Shown here: positions 1 through 5,518 of the stretch, piece by piece
Position numbering within the stretch: position 1 is the first letter of the stretch
Layout of the letters: each line of letters begins with the position of its first letter
Assembly (NCBI GenBank): GCA_964519995.1
Contig: CAZFLY010000087.1
Span: forward strand, 1-9,445
Source of the DNA: CAZFLY01 sp964519995
GTDB taxonomy: Bacteria > Planctomycetota > Phycisphaerae > Sedimentisphaerales > Anaerobacaceae
Direction: 5' to 3'
DNA length: 9,445 nt
Program-made: the position numbers and the translations under genes
Notes under the pieces: generated by a model
What the model saw: only the letters and a program-made list of their open reading frames with translations
Told to the model about the DNA's origin: nothing
The model's database searches: none

Positions 1-1227
1 AAGCATGTGACCGAGGCGATATTTTTTCGTCCGCAGATAATCGATGTTGTGCTTTGTTGGCTTGGCTCTTAGTGGTATCTGCTCGACTATCTTTATACCG
101 TAAACCTCAAGACGGCTTATCTTTTTAGGGTTATTAGTTAGTATTCTTATCTTCATCAATCCGAGATCGCGGCAGATTTGAGCACCGATTCCATAATCCC
201 GCCTGTCAGCCATAAAACCAAGGCGCAGATTTGCATCAACGGTATCAAGGCCCTGCTCCTGAAGTTTGTAGGCTCGGAGTTTGTCCTTAAGGCCGATGCC
301 CCTTCCCTCCTGACGTAGATAGATCAAAGCTCCCTTTCCAGCCTTCTCAATCATCTTCATCGCCGTTATTAACTGGTAACCGCACTCACATCGCTGTGAA
401 TGAAACAGATCGCCGGTCATACATTCCGAGTGCACCCTCGCCAAGACAGGTTCGCTATGTTCTATAACCTGGCCGTTTCCATCAAGGTCACCAACTCCAC
501 CCTTGCACAACGCCAGATGTGGCTCAGGCGAAGTTGTACTCTCATAACCAATCAACTTAAACTCACCATAGTCGGTGGGTAGATTCACGCACTCGACACG
601 TTTTATCTGTCTTTCACGCTGGAGACGATATTCTATCAGCTTGGCGATGGAAACAATCTTGAGCTTGTGTTTTTCGCAGAATTCTAGAAGCTCCGGCACC
701 CGTGCCATAGAGCCGTCGTCGTTCATAATCTCGCAGATGACACTAGCAGGCTTCAGCCCAGCCAGCCGCATCAGGTCAACCGCACCTTCGGTCTGGCCTG
801 CCCTGACCAGCACACCGCCTTTCCTGACGCGAAGTGGGAATATGTGGCCCGGCCGAACCATGTCACTTGGCTTTGCATCGTCGGCAATTGCAACCTGAAT
901 CGTCCTGGCCCTGTCAGCGACACTGATACCGGTAGTTACGCCTTCCGCTGCATCGATGCTAACCGTAAATGCCGTGTTGAACCTGGCGGTGTTTTCAATC
1001 GTTTGCGGATAAAGACCGAGCGAATCGCATTTTTCTGCCGTAAGAGGCAAACAAATAAGACCCCGGCCAAATTTGGCCATGAAGTTGATAATCTCCGGCG
1101 CCACCTTTTCCGCGGCGCAGACAAGATCGCCCTCATTTTCGCGGTCCTCGGCATCCACAAGGACAATCATTTTGCCCTGGCGAAGGTCTTCGAGCGCCTC
1201 TGGAATTTCACTAAATTGCACTGCCAT
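1..1227 (-). CDS. ribBA: Bifunctional DHBP synthase / GTP cyclohydrolase II (RibBA), 3' end cut by window edge
   Basis: It makes the two committed riboflavin precursors: 3,4-dihydroxy-2-butanone 4-phosphate from ribulose 5-phosphate, and the pyrimidine intermediate from GTP. I translated the minus strand by hand from ATG 1227; it stays open for 409 codons to position 1. Residues 1-205 are the RibB domain, with DAEDRENEGD at 25-34 (acidic, metal-site loop), RPGHIF around H128, and NDDGSMAR. Residues 208-409 are the RibA domain, with zinc cysteines C269, C280 and C282 (SEC...RCEC), QEGRGIGL, DYGIGAQI and TNNPKK. It ends in YRLGHML, the usual family terminus, so only a few residues are missing. 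One oddity: the RibB motif usually written GHTEA reads GQTEG here, with Q145 where E. coli RibB has its metal-binding His. The gene lies 77 nt downstream of pgsA on the same strand, and its ribosome site is weak (GAGAG). Identity is very secure. Confidence 0.97.
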   Translation of the reverse strand, partial: MAVQFSEIPEALEDLRQGKMIVLVDAEDRENEGDLVCAAEKVAPEIINFMAKFGRGLICLPLTAEKCDSLGLYPQTIENTARFNTAFTVSIDAAEGVTTGISVADRARTIQVAIADDAKPSDMVRPGHIFPLRVRKGGVLVRAGQTEGAVDLMRLAGLKPASVICEIMNDDGSMARVPELLEFCEKHKLKIVSIAKLIEYRLQRERQIKRVECVNLPTDYGEFKLIGYESTTSPEPHLALCKGGVGDLDGNGQVIEHSEPVLARVHSECMTGDLFHSQRCECGYQLITAMKMIEKAGKGALIYLRQEGRGIGLKDKLRAYKLQEQGLDTVDANLRLGFMADRRDYGIGAQICRDLGLMKIRILTNNPKKISRLEVYGIKIVEQIPLRAKPTKHNIDYLRTKKYRLGHML

Positions 1228-1244
1228 ACTCTCTCGCCGCGCAA

Positions 1245-1294
1245 CCCCGCCTCAAAGGCGGGGCTAAATATTTAGCCCCACGTTTTACGTGGGG
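1245..1294. repeat. Three overlapping palindromes in the pgsA-ribBA spacer
   Basis: There are three inverted repeats in 50 nt. Hairpin A pairs CCCCGCC (1245-1251) with GGCGGGG (1257-1263) across a 5-nt loop. Hairpin C pairs CCCCACGT (1276-1283) with ACGTGGGG (1287-1294) across TTT. Between them, 1260-1279 is a perfect 20-nt palindrome (GGGGCTAAAT and its complement) that shares its GGGG with A and its CCCC with C, so the central fold excludes the outer two. Read on the minus strand, hairpin C begins 10 nt after the pgsA stop codon and hairpin A ends 17 nt before the ribBA start. No run of T follows either hairpin, so a classical intrinsic terminator is not obvious. It could be a mobile REP/MITE-like element, an attenuator, or an mRNA-processing site. 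Confidence 0.75.
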
Positions 1295-1304
1295 TCTACA
1301 TTTG

Positions 1305-1922
1305 TCAAGGATTTGCCCGCTCATATTCTTCAATATAGCGACTTCCGTTTCGAATGTAAATAAGGGTTGCAAGAATAGCGGTCCCGGCTGCAGACCACCA
1401 CAAAAATCGCAGGAACCAGATCCAGCCGGACAACAGGTGCGAGACCTCCGGAGCAATCAGAATTCCAGCTACCATCGACAATTGCAACGTCGTGGCAAGC
1501 TTGCCAATAAAAACCGGTGCAATGCGAATCTGCCCTGTTATAAGGTAAAGGATCGTAAAGCCGATTAGTAAAAATAAGTCCTTACCAATTATCAGAACGA
1601 CAACGGTCGGTGGTATCAAAAAGCCTTCTACACACGCACGCTGCGAGACCAACAACAGACAGGCTGAAGTAACGAGCAATTTATCGGCAATCGGGTCCAA
1701 AAAGGCACCGAGTTTTGTGACCTGCCTTTTCCTGCGAGCAAGATAACCATCCAACCCATCACTGATCGCCATAAACAGATAGACAGCCACAGCACCATAT
1801 CGTATCAAGTCGCGCATAATCGGCGTAAGCTCAGGATCGTTCATCTTAAGCATACAACTGACAAAAGGAATTATCAGCAATATTCGTAAAATAGTGATCC
1901 GAGTGGCCCAACTTAACTTCAT
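1305..1922 (-). CDS. pgsA: CDP-diacylglycerol--glycerol-3-phosphate 3-phosphatidyltransferase (PgsA)
   Basis: This inner-membrane enzyme transfers the phosphatidyl group from CDP-diacylglycerol to glycerol 3-phosphate, the first step to phosphatidylglycerol and cardiolipin. The 205-aa protein has the full CDP-alcohol phosphatidyltransferase signature, DGLDGYLAR-x8-GAFLDPIAD, with the four aspartates D55, D58, D76 and D80. Several hydrophobic stretches (about 9-25, 43-54, 83-93, 105-130, 140-160 and 168-192) fit the multi-pass topology, and the length is normal for the family. Start ATG 1922 is supported by AAGGAG (1931-1936 on the complement) at 8-nt spacing. Other members of the superfamily share the motif, so the exact head group is inferred from best resemblance to PgsA. 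ribBA follows on the same strand. The start codon overlaps the stop of a possible upstream mini-ORF (ATGA). Confidence 0.92.
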   Translation of the reverse strand: MKLSWATRITILRILLIIPFVSCMLKMNDPELTPIMRDLIRYGAVAVYLFMAISDGLDGYLARRKRQVTKLGAFLDPIADKLLVTSACLLLVSQRACVEGFLIPPTVVVLIIGKDLFLLIGFTILYLITGQIRIAPVFIGKLATTLQLSMVAGILIAPEVSHLLSGWIWFLRFLWWSAAGTAILATLIYIRNGSRYIEEYERANP

Positions 1923-2023
1923 CGCAGGCTCTCCTTCAGCAACTGCTTTCCAGACACTGTGCTGTTGACGATCGGCTTGCCCTTCAAAATCTGCACAAAG
2001 TACAGGTAAGTTATAATAACCAC
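1919..2023 (-). CDS. Possible 34-aa leader peptide or gene remnant coupled to pgsA
   Basis: On the minus strand a frame runs from GTG 2023 to TGA 1919-1921, the stop sharing the ATGA of the pgsA start. The peptide starts VVIITYLYFVQIL (hydrophobic), continues KGKPIVNSTVSG and ends KESLR. Codons such as AAG, GGC, CTG and GAG look like a translated frame, and the open stretch extends six codons upstream to a TAA. There is no clear ribosome site and no ATG. I recognise no family. It may be a small membrane peptide, the 3' tail of a decayed gene, or chance; a candidate pgsA promoter overlaps its 5' end, which argues against translation from that promoter. Confidence 0.22.
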   Translation of the reverse strand: MVIITYLYFVQILKGKPIVNSTVSGKQLLKESLR

Positions 2024-2039
2024 CCTCTCGTCGAGTCTA
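2010..2039 (-). promoter_or_regulatory. Candidate sigma-70 promoter for pgsA-ribBA
   Basis: On the complement, a TAGACT -35-like box (2034-2039) lies 18 nt from TATAAC (2010-2015), a 5/6 match to the -10 consensus. Transcription would start near 2003, about 80 nt before the pgsA ATG. This rests on box resemblance only. Confidence 0.3.
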
Positions 2040-2229
2040 CTTTCTTAGCTTGTGGTAATGTTAAACAACTTAATCAAATTTGGCAACAGAATACAGGCTG
2101 GAAGAGCAAACGGATAAAAGAACATAAGTGCACAAGAACATGCGACTAAAAGAATACGTGGCTTATGCTCTTAGAACTTTTTACCCTTGGAAGGCCTGTT
2201 CACGGATCATGGGCCCCCGGCTCCCTTAG

Positions 2230-2249
2230 ATAACATTTTGCTATGTTAT
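2230..2249. promoter_or_regulatory. Inverted repeat upstream of the pdxJ promoter
   Basis: ATAACAT (2230-2236) and ATGTTAT (2243-2249) form a perfect 7-bp inverted repeat with a 6-nt spacer, ending 4 nt before the candidate -35 box. Position and symmetry suit a binding site for a dimeric regulator. An arm of 7 bp in AT-rich DNA can also arise by chance. Confidence 0.3.
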
Positions 2250-2253
2250 TTTC

Positions 2254-2281
2254 TTGATGTGAATCGTGGCCCTGATACAAT
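2254..2281 (+). promoter_or_regulatory. Candidate sigma-70 promoter for pdxJ
   Basis: TTGATG (2254-2259), a 16-nt spacer and TACAAT (2276-2281, 5/6 match) lie just before pdxJ. The predicted start point near 2288 leaves a leader of about 22 nt. It also argues against translation from the in-frame TTG at 2187, which would lie upstream of this promoter. Confidence 0.45.
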
Positions 2282-2309
2282 TTCATTTGATAAATTCGGG
2301 AAAAGGAAA

Positions 2310-3041
2310 ATGGCCGTTTTGAATGTTAATATTGACCACGTTGCTACCGTCAGGCAGGCCAGGCTGACTGATGAGCCGGACCCTGTCTGGGCGGCAGTGC
2401 AATGCCAGTTGGCAGGCGCTAATGGAATAACTGTCCATTTGCGTCAGGATAGACGCCATATAAATGACCGTGATGTTAGACTATTGAAAGAAACCGTCGC
2501 CTGCAAGCTGAACCTTGAAATGTGCATGGCTGAGCCCATTGTTAAAATAGCCGAGGAAATTAAACCTGACCAGGTAACACTCGTTCCAGAAAAAAGAGCT
2601 GAATTGACGACCGAGGGTGGGCTGGATTGTGTAAAACAAAAAAAACGTCTCGCCGAAGTCGCTAAAAGAATGCACAAAAAAGGCATATTAGTCAGCACAT
2701 TTATCGCGCCGGAACACGAGCAGATAATTACCTCAGCTAAAGCAGGCTGTAACGCTGTTGAGCTGCACACAGGCATGTACGCGAATGCCAAGGGCGAACA
2801 AGCTATCAAAAGAAGATTAACTGAGTTGGAAGCTGGTAAGAACCTCGCGATTGAAAATAAACTCGTAGTCCACGCAGGTCATGGATTGACATATCGCAAT
2901 ATCGCTGATGTTGCACGTATCAAAGGCCTATGCGAATTCAACATCGGGCACAGTATTGCGGCAAGGTCGATTTTTGTCGGCATGAAGCAGGCAACTGCCG
3001 AGATGATAGATCTGATAAACAAGTATAGTTCGTTGTTGTGA
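2310..3041 (+). CDS. pdxJ: Pyridoxine 5'-phosphate synthase (PdxJ)
   Basis: It condenses 1-deoxy-D-xylulose 5-phosphate with 3-amino-1-hydroxyacetone phosphate to give pyridoxine 5'-phosphate, the last ring-forming step of deoxyxylulose-dependent vitamin B6 synthesis. The 243-aa product has the family's normal length and motifs in order: NIDHVATVRQAR (7-18), ITVHLRQDRRHI with H43, NLEM with E70, LVPEKR (91-96), TTEGGLD (100-106), ELHTGMYA (151-158), AGHGLTYRN with H191, and NIGHSIAAR. H43, E70 and H191 match the active-site His/Glu/His of E. coli PdxJ. The start is ATG 2310: homology begins at MAVLNVNIDH, AAGGA lies just before it, and the frame can be extended to TTG 2187 only with unrelated residues. 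dapA follows after 114 nt. The last codons (YSSLL) form one arm of a long inverted repeat with the spacer. Confidence 0.96.
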   Translation: MAVLNVNIDHVATVRQARLTDEPDPVWAAVQCQLAGANGITVHLRQDRRHINDRDVRLLKETVACKLNLEMCMAEPIVKIAEEIKPDQVTLVPEKRAELTTEGGLDCVKQKKRLAEVAKRMHKKGILVSTFIAPEHEQIITSAKAGCNAVELHTGMYANAKGEQAIKRRLTELEAGKNLAIENKLVVHAGHGLTYRNIADVARIKGLCEFNIGHSIAARSIFVGMKQATAEMIDLINKYSSLL

Positions 3042-3131
3042 GTTCTTTGTTCATCGACAGACAATCATAAGCCATAAACAACAAGCGACGAGCGAACAAC
3101 TACGAACAATGAACCACGAACAACGAACTAT
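3025..3131. repeat. Long imperfect inverted repeat from the pdxJ 3' end into the dapA leader
   Basis: ATAGTTCGTTGTT (3025-3037, the last pdxJ codons) is the exact reverse complement of 3119-3131. Extending outward, 3025-3056 pairs with 3100-3131 at about 25 of 32 positions, leaving a loop of about 43 nt. The right arm consists of the 7-nt GAAC units. In mRNA this would place the pdxJ stop codon inside a stem. No T-run follows, so it does not look like an ordinary terminator. Confidence 0.7.
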
Positions 3132-3144
3132 GAACGAATGAATG
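3093..3144. repeat. Degenerate heptanucleotide tandem tract, core YGAACNA
   Basis: From 3103 to 3137 there are five consecutive 7-nt units of form YGAACNA (CGAACAA, TGAACCA, CGAACAA, CGAACTA, TGAACGA). They are preceded by another CGAACAA (3093-3099) plus a 3-nt remainder, and followed by a decayed ATGAATG. Units vary in base but hold the 7-nt phase. The tract directly abuts the dapA ribosome site. Confidence 0.8.
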
Positions 3145-3149
3145 AGGAG
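3144..3149 (+). promoter_or_regulatory. Ribosome binding site that sets the dapA start
   Basis: GAGGAG ends 6 nt before ATG 3156. The in-frame ATG at 3138 lies upstream of this site, within the repeat tract, so it is unlikely to be used. Confidence 0.75.
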
Positions 3150-3155
3150 AGCAAG

Positions 3156-4028
3156 ATGTTTACCGGGGCAATGGTAGCGTTGGTTACGCCTCTTCAGGAT
3201 GGCGAGGTTGATTTTAAGACTCTGGATGAACTTATTGATTTCCAGGTAGAACACGGTATTGACGCAATAGTGCCTGTAGGCACGACCGGTGAATCGCCGA
3301 CCTTAAGTCATGAAGAACACAAAAAGGTCATCGAAAGAATTGTTAAAACCGTAGGTGGAGCAGTCCCGGTAATCGCTGGGGCCGGCTCAAACAGTACCGC
3401 AGAGGCTATTGAATTAACCGCCTTTTCAAAAAAAGTCGGCGCAGACGCCACCTTGCAAGTGTGTCCATACTACAACAAACCCACACAAGAAGGTTTTTAT
3501 CAACATTTCAAAGCGATAGCCGAGGAGGTGAATCTGCCGATTGTACTATACAACATACCGGGCCGATGCGCAGCCGGATTGACTCCAGAGACAGTTGCCC
3601 GCTTGGCTGAAATCGAAAATATAGTAGCAATAAAAGAGGCAACCGGCAGCCTAGACCAAGCCAGCGAAATCGCAATGCGCTGCGATATAACCATTATCTC
3701 AGGTGATGACTCAATGACCCTGCCTCTGGCATCGATCGGTGGCAAGGGTGTCATTAGTGTCATAGCAAACATAGTACCCGCGGATGTCAAGGCAATGACT
3801 GATTTGATCCTGGAAGGCGACCTGGTCTCTGCAAGACAGTGGCATAAAAAGCTATTTTCCCTAAGTAAAAGCATGCTGACTCTGGCAACGAATCCAATAC
3901 CCATAAAGGCAGCAATGGCATTGCTGGATATGGCCTCGGAGGAATTGCGACTGCCATTGACACCGCTTGAAGAAAGCAGAAGGCAAATCTTACACCAGGC
4001 GCTTGTGGACTACGGCTTACTTAGCTGA
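3156..4028 (+). CDS. dapA: 4-hydroxy-tetrahydrodipicolinate synthase (DapA)
   Basis: It condenses pyruvate with aspartate semialdehyde, the entry step to diaminopimelate and lysine. The 290-aa protein begins MFTGAMVALVTP, the normal family start, and GAGGAG 6 nt upstream supports it over the in-frame ATG at 3138. It is a (beta/alpha)8 barrel of class I aldolase type. Visible residues are GTTGES with T43 and T44, Y106 in CPYYNKP, YNIPGR with Y132 and R137, and the Schiff-base lysine K160 in AIKEATG; these match E. coli T44, T45, Y107, Y133, R138 and K161. SGDDS is also present. Related NAL-family aldolases share the lysine, but the R137 and TT pattern favours DapA. It probably shares a transcript with pdxJ, since no promoter is evident in the gap. 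Its last 8 nt overlap the 3' end of the convergent glycosyltransferase gene. Confidence 0.95.
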   Translation: MFTGAMVALVTPLQDGEVDFKTLDELIDFQVEHGIDAIVPVGTTGESPTLSHEEHKKVIERIVKTVGGAVPVIAGAGSNSTAEAIELTAFSKKVGADATLQVCPYYNKPTQEGFYQHFKAIAEEVNLPIVLYNIPGRCAAGLTPETVARLAEIENIVAIKEATGSLDQASEIAMRCDITIISGDDSMTLPLASIGGKGVISVIANIVPADVKAMTDLILEGDLVSARQWHKKLFSLSKSMLTLATNPIPIKAAMALLDMASEELRLPLTPLEESRRQILHQALVDYGLLS

Positions 4029-5148
4029 AAGTCTTAGAAGTTGAGCAGGTTTGCGTTTCCCGAAAAACTTGAAGAGTAGCTGAGACCATTTCGCTGACAG
4101 AGTGATTTTCTCTGACGTATTGCTGGGCCTGTCTGGCGAGCTGTCTGGCAGATTCACGCTTATCAAGTAAGTTCTGCAAAGTAGCCCGCACGCTAACTTC
4201 ATCTTCAGGGTTGAAAACCACAGCGGTTCTTTCGGGAATGATAAGGTCGTCAACTCCTCCTTTACAGGCCGCGATAGCAGCTCCGACACTCATCGCCTCC
4301 AAAAGCATAGGATTAAATCTATAAACGGGCTGCGGCTGGATAAATATATCACCGGATGCAACGACAGAGCGCCAAGGTTGCAATCTCGGAATAATTGTTA
4401 CAGACTGCGAGAGGTTAAGTTCAGATAACAATTTCCACAATTTTCCTTCTGCCGGCCCTTCACCCATAACAGCGAGTAAAAATTCATATCCATCTATTAT
4501 CAAACGACGTGCCGCGGAAAACACATTTTGAAAATCAGTGACACTTTTAAGAGGATGAGCTATTACTATACTTGTTAGGTGAGAAGGTTCGGAGAAACAT
4601 ACGATGTCGTCGCCTGTGAATGTACCGACATTTATCTGAATAATTCGGTCGGCAAAATGGGGATGAAGGTGCGTAAAATTGGCTGCAATAGTTGCAGCCG
4701 GCACAATGACACGTGCGCAGCGATCCAATGAAATCGAGAGCCTTGTCCACGGCTTGCGCAGGGAACTGACCATCAATGTATAAGGCAGATCCAACTGACG
4801 AGCTATCCACCTTACAAGCGATGCTTTAGTCTCACACAGACAATGTAAAATACTCGGCCGAAACTTATCGAGCTGCTCAATAAGAATGCTCCCATTTAGA
4901 TGCCTCACCAATGGCAGATCGATGGTTGAATCCCTAATAATATCAGCCGTACCGGAGACAACCGAATCCACGCTGGTGCGAGTTGGACAGACCAAAGCTG
5001 TAGGAACCGACTCATCCGCCAAGCCAACCAGCAGGTGCTCCAAGAAGATTGAATATTCAGCAAGCATGTGTGCTGATACAATAATAGCCGGCCTGGGCGA
5101 CTTTCCTGTTAGCGTCTGGGCTTGCGATTGAGTTTCGTTCCTACTCAT
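4021..5148 (-). CDS. Glycosyltransferase, GT-B fold, GT4-like
   Basis: This is a cytoplasmic sugar transferase with unknown donor and acceptor. The 375-aa protein has an N-terminal acceptor-type domain (about 20-175) starting with a short beta strand, PAIIVSAHMLAEY. The C-terminal donor-type domain (about 190-350) contains FLLAVMGEGPAEGKL, the loop VASGDIFIQP and LLEAMSVGAAIAACKGGVDDLI. The second glutamate of the usual E-x7-E motif is present (E284), but the first is Y276. The normal GRL..K sequence reads AHPLKS (H198, K201). Either the family is divergent or activity is altered. There is no signal peptide or membrane segment. ATG 5148 has no convincing ribosome site, but residues 20-40 already fit the domain, so the start cannot lie much further in. 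It sits alone on its strand between dapA and otsAB. A role in cell-surface or LPS-type glycans is only a guess. Confidence 0.85.
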   Translation of the reverse strand: MSRNETQSQAQTLTGKSPRPAIIVSAHMLAEYSIFLEHLLVGLADESVPTALVCPTRTSVDSVVSGTADIIRDSTIDLPLVRHLNGSILIEQLDKFRPSILHCLCETKASLVRWIARQLDLPYTLMVSSLRKPWTRLSISLDRCARVIVPAATIAANFTHLHPHFADRIIQINVGTFTGDDIVCFSEPSHLTSIVIAHPLKSVTDFQNVFSAARRLIIDGYEFLLAVMGEGPAEGKLWKLLSELNLSQSVTIIPRLQPWRSVVASGDIFIQPQPVYRFNPMLLEAMSVGAAIAACKGGVDDLIIPERTAVVFNPEDEVSVRATLQNLLDKRESARQLARQAQQYVRENHSVSEMVSATLQVFRETQTCSTSKTFS

Positions 5149-5518
5149 CCAGAAACTGCAGAAAAATATCCAATATTACCTGCCTAGGAACAACATCTTA
5201 GGCTTTGCTTCCTTTATCATGGCGGTACATCTTACAATAAGGCAGCATTTTCAGCCATTGTGAAAATACTCAATACAAATTCCGTCCTAAGATAGTTCAT
5301 TCGTATAGGCAACCATAGAAGGGACTGGAATCCCGAGAAAGAGATTGTTGTTATAAGCCATATTTGAACTTGCGATTACCTGTATATAGGCTATACTTGA
5401 GGCGAGATTATGGTTTTTCTGCGAGAAAATCGGCTTGGGGAGTCGTTCGTTCCGTCTCGTGTGTATTAACTGCATTATAAAATTGGACTTATCAACAACT
5501 AACTAAGGCAAGACAGTG
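5149..5518. other. Divergent spacer between the glycosyltransferase and otsAB
   Basis: This 370-nt spacer holds no coding sequence I can support; a 62-codon minus-strand frame at 5287-5475 has no ribosome site or recognisable motif. It contains one inverted repeat, ATTTTCA (5247-5253) / TGAAAAT (5261-5267), with a 7-nt gap, and the candidate otsAB promoter. The heptanucleotide repeats are absent. Confidence 0.6.
5370..5397 (+). promoter_or_regulatory. Candidate promoter for otsAB-treT with overlapping inverted repeat
   Basis: TTGCGA (5370-5375), a 16-nt spacer and TATACT (5392-5397, 5/6 match) precede otsAB, leaving a leader of about 115 nt. GTATA (5382-5386) and TATAC (5392-5396) form an inverted repeat over the -10 box, which could be an operator. 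A second AT-rich block, TATAAA (5476-5481), lacks a -35 partner. Confidence 0.3.

Larger units (their letters stand above)
1923..2309. other. Divergent spacer between pgsA and pdxJ
   Basis: This 387-nt spacer separates divergent genes. It contains the possible mini-ORF and promoter of pgsA, and the promoter and an inverted repeat of pdxJ. AAGAACAT occurs twice as a direct repeat (2118-2125 and 2134-2141). The middle (about 2040-2225) shows no reading frame or RNA that I can support; a 23-codon minus-strand frame starting MFLCTY (around 2140) is probably chance. The 7-nt tandem repeat found in other spacers of this window is absent here. Confidence 0.6.

Noticed and set aside
844..1275. 143-codon plus-strand frame opposite ribBA, and other antisense frames there
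   Set aside because: They are mirror frames of the strongly supported ribBA gene, with no motifs or ribosome sites of their own.
1276..1294. Classical Rho-independent terminator for pgsA
   Set aside because: The hairpin is strong, but the following minus-strand bases are CTAAATATTTAG rather than a run of T, so I kept it as a palindrome only.
1228..1304. FMN riboswitch upstream of ribBA
   Set aside because: The spacer is only 77 nt and lacks the conserved multi-branched RFN sequence blocks; only simple palindromes are present.
2195..2230. GC-rich GGGCCCCCGGCTCCC block as a tRNA end or terminator
   Set aside because: No cloverleaf can be drawn around it, and the palindromic part is only GGGCCC, without a T-run.
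2187..2309. N-terminal extension of PdxJ from TTG 2187
   Set aside because: The extra 41 residues resemble nothing in PdxJ. A promoter and ribosome site lie inside the stretch, and the family starts at the ATG at 2310.
5287..5475. 62-codon minus-strand frame in the otsAB leader spacer
   Set aside because: It lacks a ribosome site and coding-like codon use, and it overlaps the likely promoter region.
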